Under the pieces are notes generated by a model. The model saw only the letters and a list, made by a program, of their open reading frames with translations, made no database searches and had not been told where the DNA came from. Below are positions 25,008-34,690 of a stretch of DNA of 64,000 nt, piece by piece. The translations under genes were made by a program, and so were the position numbers. The stretch is from Meiothermus cerbereus DSM 11376 (GTDB lineage: Bacteria; Deinococcota; Deinococci; Deinococcales; Thermaceae): the NCBI RefSeq assembly GCF_000620065.1, contig NZ_JHVI01000001.1, positions 180,209 to 244,208 of the forward strand, given 5' to 3'. The number at the start of each line of letters is the position of its first letter. The first letter of the stretch is position 1.

Positions 25008-26075
25008 ATGTTACGCACTGTTTCCTTACAAACCCGGTTGCGCCAGGCGGGAAGTTGGCTCTTTGCAGCCTGGCTTTTACTGGGACTGGGGCTGGCCCAG
25101 TCCAGCGCAGAGCTCGCCCGTCAGGCCGTACAGGACTGGCAGGCCGGGAAATACCAGGTAGACCCCATGCAAGCCCTCGGCAAGCCCACCGAGGAGGCCG
25201 TCCGGCTGCTCGAGCGCAGCATGGCCTTTCCCCCCGTTCCCCCAGGGCTGTCGGTTAATCTGGACGATCCCCTGGAAGAATCCACCCCAAGGGGAACGGT
25301 TGTTAAATTCCCCGCTACCGTGTCCGGACGCGGCGGCGAGGTGCGGGTAACTATCCGGGATGGTGAGGTGACCCGAATTGGGTTTGCCCCAGAGGGGGGG
25401 CTTCTGCCGGGCTGGCTCAAAAGCCCTGTGACCTGGATGCTTTTTGTGGCTTTATCGCTGGGTTGGCTGGTGGCCTTACGCAGCAGTGGTCCTGTGGCCC
25501 GCTGGTGGGCCGAAGGCTGGGCCTTGGTGCGCCAGTACCGGGGTGTGTATCTCGGCACCAACCTTGGCCTTTACGGCTTGTTCGCCCTGGGTGGGCTGGT
25601 GGCTTATGCCAACCCCCAGCTGGTGCGCTTGATGCAGGAGCTGGTGGGCGGGGCCCTCGAGCAAATCGGTCTGGGTAGCGCCCTGGCTGGGGGTGTCCTG
25701 GGTCTTGCTGTGGTGATTTTTTACTGGAACTTCACCAACGGCCTCCTGCTGACCACTGCCGTACCGGGGCTTTTACTGGGTATTCCGGCCCTGCTGTTCA
25801 ACGCCCTACGCTACTTTGTGCTGGGCTTTGCCCTGAGCCCGGTGGCCCTGCCTCTGGCCAACTACCTGCTGCACCTGCCCACCATCGTGGTAGAGCTCCA
25901 GGCCTACATTCTGGTCACTTTTGGCGGGCTGGTGCTGATGCTCAAAACCCTGCGGGGTGAAGGCTACCGGGCTGGGTTGCGGGCTTTGGGGCTCATGGTT
26001 TACCTGGGGGCTTTCTTCCTGCTGGTGGGTGCCTGGTACGAGGCCTTCTCGATACTGGTTCTTATGCGGCCATAG
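25008..26075 (+). CDS. SpoIIM-like integral membrane protein with exported domain
   Basis: This 355-residue protein has an N-terminal signal (AGSWLFAAWLLLGLGLAQSS, cleavage probably after GLA), a roughly 100-residue extracytoplasmic region, a membrane helix (VTWMLFVALSLGWLVAL) and four or five more helices. The C-terminal part (NFTNGLLLTT, PALLFNALRYFVLGF, LPTIVVELQAYILVTFGG) resembles the stage II sporulation M (DUF95) fold, although the phylum does not sporulate. Function unknown. ATG 25008 is chosen for its signal peptide and -10 box; it may also be read through from pyrE. Confidence 0.75.
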   Translation: MLRTVSLQTRLRQAGSWLFAAWLLLGLGLAQSSAELARQAVQDWQAGKYQVDPMQALGKPTEEAVRLLERSMAFPPVPPGLSVNLDDPLEESTPRGTVVKFPATVSGRGGEVRVTIRDGEVTRIGFAPEGGLLPGWLKSPVTWMLFVALSLGWLVALRSSGPVARWWAEGWALVRQYRGVYLGTNLGLYGLFALGGLVAYANPQLVRLMQELVGGALEQIGLGSALAGGVLGLAVVIFYWNFTNGLLLTTAVPGLLLGIPALLFNALRYFVLGFALSPVALPLANYLLHLPTIVVELQAYILVTFGGLVLMLKTLRGEGYRAGLRALGLMVYLGAFFLLVGAWYEAFSILVLMRP

Positions 26076-26203
26076 CGCAAAAATACCCGCTATGAGGCTT
26101 GCCCCGCCACGCTTTTTGTCAGGGACGGCAAAAACAAACAGAACCGCAATAGATATAGATATAGATCAGCCTGGCTTTTGTTCAGAATGGTGGTTGGTTT
26201 TTT

Positions 26204-27238
26204 ATGTCCGTGTCATCTGCCATCTTTCCTGAAGCGCGCATAACACAAACGGGTAGCCCCCGCCCAATTGCCGTGCTGGGAGCTGGATCCTGGGGTACGG
26301 CCCTGGCTTTGCTGGTCTCCTCCAAGGGGATTCCGGTTTATCTTTGGGCCCGTCGGCCCGAACACGCCCTGGCCATGCAGCTCGATCGGCAAAACAGCGA
26401 GTATCTACCGGGGGCACACTTCCCCCAACAGCTTCATCCAACCGCCAATGCCGAAGAAGCCTTACATCAGGCCCAGTTTGCGGTTGTGGCGATCCCTTCC
26501 AAAGCCCTGCGGGAAACTCTTGGACCTTTGCCCAAAGCAAAAGCCTATGTTTCGGTAGCCAAGGGTCTGCACTTTAGCGACCACCACCTGCTGCGCATGA
26601 GCCAGGTCATCGAGGAGGTGACAGGCGTTACACAGATTGCGGTGCTGTCAGGGCCAAACCTAGCCGAGGAGATTGCCCGGTTTTTGCCTGCCGCAGCGGT
26701 AACGGCTGCCAAAGACCCCGCACTGGCCCATCGGGTGCAGCAGGTTTTCTCGGGAAGGAGCTTCCGGGTCTATACCTCCTCGGATGTGGTGGGGGTAGAG
26801 CTCGGCGGGGCGCTCAAGAACGTGATCGCCCTGGCCGCGGGCATGGTGGATGGTCTGAAGCTCGGCGACAATGCCAAAGCCTCGCTTATTACCCGGGGAT
26901 TACGTGAGATTATCAAATTCGGAGTGGCCCAGGGGGCTCAGGAAGCCACATTTATTGGACTTTCGGGCCTAGGTGACCTGATCGCTACGGCCAGCAGCCC
27001 TTACTCGCGTAACCGCACCGCCGGGGAGCGCATCGTGCGGGGTGAGACTTTGGCCCAACTTCAGGCCCAAAAGTCAGTGGTGGAAGGCATCTACACGGTC
27101 AAAGCCTTGCATGCCTGGGATCAGGCCACGGGCGCCGACCTGCCCATTACCGAGGCGGTGTACCGGGTCATTTACGAAGGGGCCGACCCCATGCAGGAGC
27201 TGTCGCGCCTGATGACCCGCGAGGCCAAGCCGGAGTAG
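26204..27238 (+). CDS. gpsA: Glycerol-3-phosphate dehydrogenase [NAD(P)+]
   Basis: This 344-residue enzyme reduces dihydroxyacetone phosphate to glycerol 3-phosphate for phospholipid synthesis. The Rossmann loop VLGAGSWGTALA, SGPNLAEEIA, the catalytic-Lys region GALKNVIALAAGMVDGLKLGDN and RNRTAGE with the phosphate-binding Arg are all present. The first 18 residues are an extra leader before the Rossmann strand; bases 26226-26245 there resemble the dispersed element, so the true start is uncertain. An (ATAGAT)x3 tract is at 26149-26166 upstream. Confidence 0.95.
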   Translation: MSVSSAIFPEARITQTGSPRPIAVLGAGSWGTALALLVSSKGIPVYLWARRPEHALAMQLDRQNSEYLPGAHFPQQLHPTANAEEALHQAQFAVVAIPSKALRETLGPLPKAKAYVSVAKGLHFSDHHLLRMSQVIEEVTGVTQIAVLSGPNLAEEIARFLPAAAVTAAKDPALAHRVQQVFSGRSFRVYTSSDVVGVELGGALKNVIALAAGMVDGLKLGDNAKASLITRGLREIIKFGVAQGAQEATFIGLSGLGDLIATASSPYSRNRTAGERIVRGETLAQLQAQKSVVEGIYTVKALHAWDQATGADLPITEAVYRVIYEGADPMQELSRLMTREAKPE

Positions 27239-27251
27239 GAGCCTTTGGGGG

Positions 27252-29627
27252 CTAGTCTTTCCCCACCAGAGCGTTTTGCTGTTCGGCCAGGTAAAGCCAG
27301 GTTTCCAGCACGCTATCGGGGTTAAGCGAGATGCTCTCGATGCCCTGCTGCACCAGCCACAGGGCAAATTCGGGATGGTCGGAGGGGCCCTGGCCGCAAA
27401 TGCCGATGTACTTGCCCATCTTTTTGGCCGTGCTGATGGCCCGCTCGAGCAGGAATTTCACGGCATCGTCCTGTTCGCTAAACAGGTCAGCCACCAGACC
27501 CGAGTCGCGATCCAGGGCCAGGGTGAGCTGGGTCAGGTCGTTGGAGCCTATGGAGAAGCCGTCGAACAGTTCCAGGAAGCGCTCGGCCAGAATGGCATTG
27601 GAGGGCACCTCGCACATCATGATCAGGCGAAGCCCATCTTCACCGCGTTTGAGCCCGTTTTTCTCCAGAATCTCGATGACCTGCCTGGCCTCCCCTACCG
27701 TGCGCACAAAAGGTATCATGACCCAGACGTTTTTCAGCCCTTTTTCTTCCCGCACTTCCCGGATGGCCTGGCACTCCAGGGCAAAAGCCTCGGCAAACTC
27801 CGGGCTGCGGTAGCGGGAGGCCCCCCGGAAGCCAATCATGGGGTTTTCTTCCTTTGGCTCGTAGCGGCTACCGCCCAGCAGGTGGGCGTACTCGTTGGAC
27901 TTGAAGTCTGACATACGCACGATCACCGGATGGGGGGCAAAAGCGGCGGCAATCATGCTGATGCCCTCGGCCAGCTTTTCGCGGTAGAAATCTACCGGGC
28001 TTTTGTAGCCCGCGGTGCGCCGGGTAATCTCGGCTTTGAGATCTTCGGGCAGTTGCTCAAACTGCAGAAGGGCTTTGGGGTGGATGCCGATGGTGTTGTT
28101 GATGATGAACTCGAGCCTCGCCAGGCCCACCCCAGCATTGGGCAGGTTGGCAAAGCTAAAGGCCCGCTCGGGCGAGGCCACATTCATCATGATCTTGGTA
28201 GGTATGGGCGGCATGTTGTCGAGTTCGATGCGCTTGACCTCATAGCGCGGGGTACCGGCATACACCCGGCCCGTGTCGCCTTCGGCGCAGGAAACCGTAA
28301 CCACATCGCCATCGCGCAAGGCCTGGGTAGCATTCCCGGCCCCGACTACCGCAGGAATATTCATCTCGCGGGCCACGATGGCCGCGTGACAGGTGCGCCC
28401 ACCCCGGTTGGTCACGATGGCCGCGGCTTTTTTCATCACCGGTTCCCAGTCCGGGTCGGTCATATCGGCTACCAGCACGTCGCCAGGCTGTACCCGGTTC
28501 ATCTCGCGGGGGTGGCTGATAATCCGCACCGGGCCTACGCCAATGCGCTGCCCCACAGCACGTCCTGTTACCAACACCGGGGCCCGCTCCAGCATCGCGA
28601 AGCGCTCCAGCACCCGCCCAGTGCGGCTTTGCACAGTTTCGGGGCGGGCTTGCAAAATGTAGATTTGACCGTCCAGGCCATCTTTGGCCCATTCAATGTC
28701 CATGGGTCGGCCGTAGTGCTGCTCGATTAGGAGGGCCTGCCGGGCCAGCTCCAGCACATCTGCGTCGGAGAGCGAGAAGCTGCGGCGCTCGAGCTCAGAC
28801 GTTGCAACCGCCTGAACCCCCCGCCCCTCCTCGGCAAAAACCATCTTTTGCAGCTTGCTGCCCAGGGTGCGCTGCAGAATGGTGTTGCGGCCCTCGGCCA
28901 GTCCCTTTTTGTAGACATAAAACTCGTCGGGGTTGACCGCCCCCTGCACGAGCAGTTCTCCCAAACCGTAGCTCGAGGTCACAAAGATCACATCGCGAAA
29001 GCCCGACTCGGTATCGAGGGTAAAGGCCACCCCGGAAGCCCCCAGGTCGCTGCGCACCATGCGTTGTACGCCCGCCGAAAGGGCCACCTCCTGGTGGGCG
29101 AAGCCGTGGTGGACACGGTACGCGATGGCCCGGTCGTTGTAGAGCGAGGCAAAGACCTTCTTGATGTGCAGCAGGACGCTCTCCACCCCCCGCACGTTCA
29201 AAAAAGTTTCCTGCTGACCGGCAAAGCTGGCCTCGGGCAGGTCTTCGGCGGTGGCGCTGGAGCGCACCGCAACAGAAAGCCCGCCTTTAGAGGCGGACTC
29301 GAGGCGAATGTAAGCATCCACAATGGCTACCTCTAGGGCTTTGGGTAGCTCGGCATGCTCTACCCAGCTACGAATCTCGGCCCCTACCCGGGCCAGCTCG
29401 TCCACATCATCGGTGTTTAGGTTTTGCAAGGCGCTGGCAATGCGTTCCGTTAGGCGGTTGTGGTGCAAAAACTCCCGGAAAGCCTCCGCTGTAGTGGCAA
29501 ACCCCCCCGGCACCCGCACCCCAGCCTGGGAAAGGTTGGCAATCATCTCTCCAATGGAGGCATTTTTACCCCCTACCAGATCCAGATCTTTCATGCCCAG
29601 TGTTTCGAACCAGCGGATATAAGCCAT
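27252..29627 (-). CDS. ppsA: Phosphoenolpyruvate synthase (pyruvate, water dikinase)
   Basis: This 791-residue enzyme makes PEP from pyruvate and ATP for gluconeogenesis. Domains in order are the ATP-grasp nucleotide domain ([19 protein letters not shown]), the central phosphohistidine domain ([21 protein letters not shown]) and the C-terminal PEP/pyruvate barrel ([51 protein letters not shown]). The ATG follows GAGGTG by 6 bases; the longer upstream frame is leader. It is divergent from its regulator gene, with a palindrome between. Confidence 0.97.
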   Translation of the reverse strand: MAYIRWFETLGMKDLDLVGGKNASIGEMIANLSQAGVRVPGGFATTAEAFREFLHHNRLTERIASALQNLNTDDVDELARVGAEIRSWVEHAELPKALEVAIVDAYIRLESASKGGLSVAVRSSATAEDLPEASFAGQQETFLNVRGVESVLLHIKKVFASLYNDRAIAYRVHHGFAHQEVALSAGVQRMVRSDLGASGVAFTLDTESGFRDVIFVTSSYGLGELLVQGAVNPDEFYVYKKGLAEGRNTILQRTLGSKLQKMVFAEEGRGVQAVATSELERRSFSLSDADVLELARQALLIEQHYGRPMDIEWAKDGLDGQIYILQARPETVQSRTGRVLERFAMLERAPVLVTGRAVGQRIGVGPVRIISHPREMNRVQPGDVLVADMTDPDWEPVMKKAAAIVTNRGGRTCHAAIVAREMNIPAVVGAGNATQALRDGDVVTVSCAEGDTGRVYAGTPRYEVKRIELDNMPPIPTKIMMNVASPERAFSFANLPNAGVGLARLEFIINNTIGIHPKALLQFEQLPEDLKAEITRRTAGYKSPVDFYREKLAEGISMIAAAFAPHPVIVRMSDFKSNEYAHLLGGSRYEPKEENPMIGFRGASRYRSPEFAEAFALECQAIREVREEKGLKNVWVMIPFVRTVGEARQVIEILEKNGLKRGEDGLRLIMMCEVPSNAILAERFLELFDGFSIGSNDLTQLTLALDRDSGLVADLFSEQDDAVKFLLERAISTAKKMGKYIGICGQGPSDHPEFALWLVQQGIESISLNPDSVLETWLYLAEQQNALVGKD

Positions 29628-29713
29628 AAGCACACCTCGTTGCAGTTGATGGTAGTGTGCGCAGATGGTGAAATGGAGTAGTTGGTTTTGGTGTAGGTAT
29701 AGCCTAAAAATTG

Positions 29714-29731
29714 GTGTAAAAGATATTACAC
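29714..29731. promoter_or_regulatory. Operator-like palindrome between ppsA and its regulator gene
   Basis: GTGTAA-N6-TTACAC is an 18-bp perfect inverted repeat in the divergent region, and TTGGTGTA is repeated at 29688-29695 and 29711-29718. It resembles the GTGTA/TACAC sites upstream of aceA, suggesting a common regulator of gluconeogenic genes. Confidence 0.5.
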
Positions 29732-29774
29732 ACATAAACTACACTGTTATATGAATGAGCCTGGAGCACACGCC

Positions 29775-30590
29775 ATGGAACGAACGGTTTTCATCGTCTC
29801 AGACCACACCGGCCTGACCGCGGAATCGGTGGCCCGAAGTTTGCTGGCCCAGTTTGAGTCGGTCTCGTTTCGTTATGTAACGCGGCCCTTTACAGAAACC
29901 GAAGAACAGGTTTACGACCTTATATACGAAATCAACGCAATTTTTCAGCGGGATCGGGTACGGCCCATTGTGTTTTCCACCCTGGCCAACCGGGCGCTAT
30001 ATGACCAGCTCAAAGCTGCGCCTGCCCTGCACTTCGACCTTTTCAGCACCTATCTGGGGGAACTCGAGCGCGAACTCGGCCAGCCCCCCACAGGACGGGT
30101 AGGGCGGCTGCACAGCGTGAACGATAATGGCTACTTCACCCGTATTGACGCAGTGGACTTTGTGCTTGCAACCGACGACGGCATCGGCGAGCGGCACTAC
30201 CAGATGGCCGACGTAATCCTGATGGGGGTCAGCCGGGTAGGCAAAACCCCTACCTGCTTGTTTTTGGGCCTGCAATACGGCCTGCGGGCCTCCAACTACC
30301 CCCTCGCCGAGAACGACTTCGAGCGCGATACACTGCCCGAGCCGGTTAGGGCCTACAAGGAAAAGGTGTTTGGCCTGACCATCGCCCCAGCCCGCCTGCA
30401 CCAGATTCGCACCCAGCGCAGGCCCAATAGCCAGTATGCCTCTATGGAGCAGTGCGAGTACGAGGTGCGCCGGGCCGAGCTATTGTTCAAGCGGATGGGG
30501 ATTCCTTACCTTGACACCACCACTGCCTCCATTGAAGAAATTGCCACCAACATTATGCAAAGCGTGGGTCTGCAACGGCGGATTGGCTAG
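29775..30590 (+). CDS. ppsR: PEP synthase regulatory protein (bifunctional kinase/pyrophosphorylase, DUF299)
   Basis: This 271-residue protein belongs to the family that inactivates PEP synthase or PPDK by ADP-dependent threonine phosphorylation and reactivates it by phosphorolysis. The P-loop-like GVSRVGKTPTCLFLG (about residues 150-165), DHTGLTAESVA and the RRPNSQYAS segment are typical. Divergence from ppsA supports the PEP synthase target. ATG 29775 follows GGAG by 8 bases; ATG 29751, with TACACT 5 bases before it, is an alternative that adds 8 residues. Confidence 0.93.
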   Translation: MERTVFIVSDHTGLTAESVARSLLAQFESVSFRYVTRPFTETEEQVYDLIYEINAIFQRDRVRPIVFSTLANRALYDQLKAAPALHFDLFSTYLGELERELGQPPTGRVGRLHSVNDNGYFTRIDAVDFVLATDDGIGERHYQMADVILMGVSRVGKTPTCLFLGLQYGLRASNYPLAENDFERDTLPEPVRAYKEKVFGLTIAPARLHQIRTQRRPNSQYASMEQCEYEVRRAELLFKRMGIPYLDTTTASIEEIATNIMQSVGLQRRIG

Positions 30591-30611
30591 CAGGATGCGC
30601 CCGGGCTTCAA

Positions 30612-32051
30612 TCAGGCCTTAACAAGCTCTATAGCCCGCTCGAGCCGCCTGAGCACGCGCTGTTTGCCCAGCAAGGCCAGGATGTCGAACATACCGGGGG
30701 TCTCGAGGCTCCCGGTGAGGGCGGCCCGCAGTGGCTGCATGACCGCGGCGGCCTTGACGCCCCTGGCCTCGGCAAAGGACTTGAGCAGGGGCTCGGTGCT
30801 TTCGGGCAGCATATCCGGCAGTTGGCTTAGTTGCTCAAGCAGGGCGGGTAGAAAAATAGCCCCCTCGCGCAGCTTGGCCAGGGCTTTTTCCTGCATGGGG
30901 TAGGCCTCGCTGAAAAAGTAAAGGGATTTGTCCACAAACTCCTGCAGGGTTTCGAAACGGGCCCGCATGGCCTCGATTACCTGCCGGAGGTAGGTTTCGG
31001 AGGGGTAGGAAAGCCCGGCCCGCTCGAGGAAGGGCTTGACCCGTTCGGCCAGGTCGTCTAAGGTCAGCACCTCGCGGATGTACTTGCCGTTCATCCATCT
31101 GAGCTTGTTCAGGTCGAAGACCGGCCCCCCCAGGCTGATGCGCTCGAGCCTGAAGTGTTCAATCATGTCCTGCAGACTAAAAATTTCCCGCCCATCGGGC
31201 ATGCTCCAGGCCATGGTGCCCAGGTAGTTGAGCAGGGCCTCGGGCAAGAACCCCTGGGCCTTATAGCTGTCCACGCTGGTGTCCATCTTGCGCTTGGAAA
31301 GCTTGGACTTGTCGGGGTTGCGCAGCAGGGGGGTGTGGCACCAGACCGGCTCCTCCCAGCCAAAGGCCCGCAAAATCAGGATGTGGAAGGGGGTGCTGGT
31401 AATCCACTCCTCGGCCCGGATCACATGGGTTACGCCCATCAGGTGGTCGTCGACCATGGCGGCCAGGTGGTAGGTGGGGTAGCCGTCGGCCTTGAGGATG
31501 ACCTTGTCATCCAGGGCGGCGTTGTCGAATTCGATAGGCCCACGCAGCAGATCGTGGACGATGGTCTTTCCCTCCAGGGGCACCTTCAAGCGCACCACGT
31601 GGGGCTCTCCGGCAGCGGCGCGGCGTTCGGCTTCCTCGACCGGGTAGTCGCGGTAGCGTCGGTTGTAGCCTTGCTCCTTGTGGCCGGCTTTTTGCGCGGC
31701 CTCGCGGGCCGCCGCCAGCTCTTGTGGGGTGTCGAAGGCGCGGTAGGCGGCTCCTTTCTCCAGCAGCATCTGCACGTGTGCGCGGTAGATGTGCAACCGC
31801 TGCGACTGCACATAAGGGCCGTTGGGGCCGCCCTTGGCAGGCGACTCGTCAGGGGAAAGCCCCAGCCAGTCCAGCATCTCCAGAATGCGTCGCTCGGAGG
31901 TGGGGTTGTAGCGGTTGCGGTCGGTATCCTCGATGCGCACAATAAATTTTCCCCCCTGTTGTTTGGCAAAAACATAATTGAACAGGGCCTGGTAAGCCGT
32001 CCCCACGTGGGGGTCACCGGTAGGACTGGGTGCAATGCGCGTAACAACCAT
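30612..32051 (-). CDS. gltX: Glutamyl-tRNA synthetase
   Basis: This 479-residue class I synthetase charges tRNA-Glu. It has the HIGH equivalent PSPTGDPHVGTAY, RIEDTDR, and the KMSKS equivalent LSKRKM, followed by the two helical anticodon-binding domains (ALTGSLETPGMFDIL). No GlnRS-type features are visible. ATG 32051 is preferred because a TAAGCT box lies 7 bases upstream and the longer frame adds a non-family leader. It is convergent with ppsR, 21 bases between stops. Confidence 0.97.
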   Translation of the reverse strand: MVVTRIAPSPTGDPHVGTAYQALFNYVFAKQQGGKFIVRIEDTDRNRYNPTSERRILEMLDWLGLSPDESPAKGGPNGPYVQSQRLHIYRAHVQMLLEKGAAYRAFDTPQELAAAREAAQKAGHKEQGYNRRYRDYPVEEAERRAAAGEPHVVRLKVPLEGKTIVHDLLRGPIEFDNAALDDKVILKADGYPTYHLAAMVDDHLMGVTHVIRAEEWITSTPFHILILRAFGWEEPVWCHTPLLRNPDKSKLSKRKMDTSVDSYKAQGFLPEALLNYLGTMAWSMPDGREIFSLQDMIEHFRLERISLGGPVFDLNKLRWMNGKYIREVLTLDDLAERVKPFLERAGLSYPSETYLRQVIEAMRARFETLQEFVDKSLYFFSEAYPMQEKALAKLREGAIFLPALLEQLSQLPDMLPESTEPLLKSFAEARGVKAAAVMQPLRAALTGSLETPGMFDILALLGKQRVLRRLERAIELVKA

Positions 32052-32058
32052 ATTCGAT

Positions 32059-32064
32059 AGCTTA
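32059..32064 (-). promoter_or_regulatory. -10 box of leaderless gltX
   Basis: TAAGCT (complement of 32059-32064) ends 7 bases before the gltX ATG. No ribosome-binding site is seen. Confidence 0.45.
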
Positions 32065-32153
32065 AGGCCCAGCGCCCAAAGCTGAAAGCCTGGGAGCATT
32101 TGGTTATACCTCTCACAGCCGCCTTAGCGGAAGATGCTACCCTAAAGGGGTAA

Positions 32154-32924
32154 ATGGAAGCGGCATTGCAAAAAAGTCATGGTTCCATCTCTGCTCCCAG
32201 CGCCCGCCTCGAGGCCGTCGGGCTGGTCAAGCGCTACGGCAAACGGGAAGTGGTGCGGGGGGTGAACCTCGAGCTCACCCGCGGCGAGATTGTGGCTCTA
32301 TTTGGCCCCAACGGGGCCGGAAAAACCACCACCTTCTACATGCTGGTGGGCTTTATTGAGCCCAATGCTGGGCAAATTCGCCTGGGCGGTCGTGATATCT
32401 CCCGGCTGCCCATGTACAAGCGGGCTCGGCAGGGCCTGGGCTACCTGCCCCAGGAGCCCTCGGCCTTCCGTCGCATGACCGCAATGGAAAACCTACTGGC
32501 GGTGCTGGAGTTTCAGCCCCTTTCCAAAAGCGAACGAACCCAGCGAGCTTTAGAGCTGCTCGAGGAGCTGGGTATCGCTCACCTCAAAGACAAATACGCC
32601 TACACCCTTTCGGGGGGCGAACGGCGACGGCTGGAAATTGCCCGCGCCCTTTGCACCAACCCCGACTTCATCCTGCTGGACGAGCCTTTTACCGGCGTAG
32701 ATCCCAAGAACGTCCACGACATCCAGAAGCTCATCTCCGAGCTGCGCCAGCGGCGCGGGGTGGGTATCTTCATCACCGACCACTCGGTGCGCGAGACCCT
32801 GGCCATCGCCGACCGCATCTACCTAATGTACGACGGCCAGATGGCCTTTCAGGGCTCACCAGAAGAGTTTGCCCGCGACGCAGGGGTGCGGATGCACTAC
32901 CTGGGTGATGAGTACGAACTTTGA
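32154..32924 (+). CDS. lptB: LPS export ABC transporter ATP-binding protein LptB
   Basis: This 256-residue ATPase energises lipopolysaccharide extraction from the inner membrane in the LptB2FG complex. Walker A is GPNGAGKTT, the Q-loop region [16 protein letters not shown] is characteristic of LptB, the signature is LSGGERRR and Walker [14 protein letters not shown]; the H-loop is TDHS. It is 15-20 residues longer at the N-terminus than E. coli LptB. TGC-TACCCT at 32135-32143 may be an extended -10 close to the start. No lptF/G genes follow. Confidence 0.93.
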   Translation: MEAALQKSHGSISAPSARLEAVGLVKRYGKREVVRGVNLELTRGEIVALFGPNGAGKTTTFYMLVGFIEPNAGQIRLGGRDISRLPMYKRARQGLGYLPQEPSAFRRMTAMENLLAVLEFQPLSKSERTQRALELLEELGIAHLKDKYAYTLSGGERRRLEIARALCTNPDFILLDEPFTGVDPKNVHDIQKLISELRQRRGVGIFITDHSVRETLAIADRIYLMYDGQMAFQGSPEEFARDAGVRMHYLGDEYEL

Positions 32925-33043
32925 TGGCATCGCCAGGACGAATAAACCTTGAACAGCTAGGGGGTGTGGAGCAAAAGGGAAGTTCGGCAGTGCCGCGGTA
33001 GCTTATTATCCTGGCCTCCTCACCTCTCCCCCTCTCCCCGCTT

Positions 33044-34495
33044 ATGACTTTCTGGGCCATCCTGTTCCTTCTGGTGCTTGTGGCCGCCCTGGTGGCCTAT
33101 GTGGGCGACCTGGTGGCCAAGCGGGTGGGGAAGCGCCACTGGCGTTTTTTGGGGTTGCGCCCCAGAGCCACCGCAACCCTGGTCGCTGTGGGCACCGGGG
33201 TGCTGATTGGCCTGGGGGCGTTTGGGGCGTTCTTCTTGCTGGTGCAGGACGCCCGCGAGACCATCTTGCAGGCCGAGGCGGTGCGGCAGGAACGCAACCG
33301 GCTGCGCACAGAGGTAGAGCGGCTGGAGAGCCGTGCGGCCAGCATCTTTAGCCAGTACGAGCAGCTCAAAACCGAGCGTGACGAGTTCGAGAAAAACAAC
33401 ATCCTACTGGCCCGGCAACTCACCCAGAACGTCGAACTCCAGCGCCAAACCCGCCAAGACCTCGAGCAGGCCCTGGTCGAGCGGGAGAAATTGCGTCAGG
33501 AAGTAGAAAAGCTCCAGGCCGCCAGCGCCACCCAGCGCGAGGCCCTGGCGCAGCTCCGGCAAATTCGCCTGAACCTGCTGCAAGAAAAAGAAAAGCTGCT
33601 GCGAGAAAAAGCGCAGTTGCTGGCCAGCGGTCAAGAGCTTTCGGCCCAGGCCCTCAAGGCCGAGCAGCGGCTGCGGGAGTTCGAGGCCGCCAGCCACGAA
33701 GCCAAAGCCAATCTGGCTCGCCTTCAGGCCCGTACCCGTGAGCTCGAGAGCCGCCTGCAACAGCTCGAGGCCGAAAAGCGTAACCTCGAGGGGGATGTGG
33801 CCCTTCTGGGGGTTGCCTCTGCCCCATCGCCCCCCAGCGAGCATAGCCGCCTGCTCGAGGCCCTTCAACGCGATAACCTCGAGCTCAAGAGCAAGCTCGC
33901 GGAGGCCCAGCGTGAGCTACAACAACTGCGTGAGCGCAACCAGGTGATAGCCGCCAGTCTGGATAAAAGCCTTCGTATGAACCTGCTGGCCGAAGAACCA
34001 GTAATGCCGGGCAATGAGCAAATGGCCCTGAGCGAGATCACCCGGCGGGTCGACAGCCGGGTTCGGCTTATTGGCCTGCGCGGCGTGGAAGTCCTGGAAA
34101 GTCCGGCCCTGACAAACCTCAAACCAGGACTGTTTCTGGCCCGCATCCAGAGCGTTGGCGCCGATGGGCGGGCCCGGGTAGTCATCGAGTACCGGGCCCG
34201 CGAGCAGGCCTTTCCTCAGGGTGAGGTACTGGCCTCCACCGCCCTAGTGCTTCCTGCCAGCACGGGCGAAATACGCCGCAAGTTCAACGCCCTGAGCCGC
34301 GTGGCCGAAAATCGGCTTACCGCGGCGGGTTGGGTTCCCGAAAAACTGGCCCAGGGAGGAATTGCCCTCGAGGAGTTCGTAAGCCTGGCCTCTCAGCTTT
34401 CCGGTAAACGCGGCGGTGCCCGCATTGCGGTGGTGGCTTTAGATGACCTCTACCCTACCGAGCCGCCCCGCCTGGGCCTCAAGCTGCTGCCATAG
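33044..34495 (+). CDS. DUF3084 domain protein with long coiled coil
   Basis: This 483-residue protein has two N-terminal membrane helices (about 3-23 and 48-70) flanking a short basic loop GDLVAKRVGKRHWRFLGLRPRATA that is typical of DUF3084. A coiled coil of about 230 residues (about 75-305) follows, then a globular C-terminal domain. The function of the family is unknown; a cell-envelope or septum-associated structural role is plausible from the architecture. It follows lptB by 120 bases on the same strand. Confidence 0.85.
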   Translation: MTFWAILFLLVLVAALVAYVGDLVAKRVGKRHWRFLGLRPRATATLVAVGTGVLIGLGAFGAFFLLVQDARETILQAEAVRQERNRLRTEVERLESRAASIFSQYEQLKTERDEFEKNNILLARQLTQNVELQRQTRQDLEQALVEREKLRQEVEKLQAASATQREALAQLRQIRLNLLQEKEKLLREKAQLLASGQELSAQALKAEQRLREFEAASHEAKANLARLQARTRELESRLQQLEAEKRNLEGDVALLGVASAPSPPSEHSRLLEALQRDNLELKSKLAEAQRELQQLRERNQVIAASLDKSLRMNLLAEEPVMPGNEQMALSEITRRVDSRVRLIGLRGVEVLESPALTNLKPGLFLARIQSVGADGRARVVIEYRAREQAFPQGEVLASTALVLPASTGEIRRKFNALSRVAENRLTAAGWVPEKLAQGGIALEEFVSLASQLSGKRGGARIAVVALDDLYPTEPPRLGLKLLP

Positions 34496-34690
34496 CTTTA
34501 GAGCAAACCCTCCCCGCGGGGCTTATTCCTGGTGAGCTGCCAGCAGATTAAGGTTTCTTGAATACCCAAAACGGTCGCGTTCAGGCCGAAAAACCTCAGC
34601 CACCCGCGATAAATACCCCTGTTGCGCCCCGCAGGTATGGCTATTGATTACTCAACACCGACATATGAGAATGAGGAAGGTTTGTTGACG

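Noticed and set aside
26149..26166. (ATAGAT)x3 tract as a phase-variation switch for gpsA
   Set aside because: Only three units and outside any recognised promoter element; contraction or expansion is not evident from one sequence.
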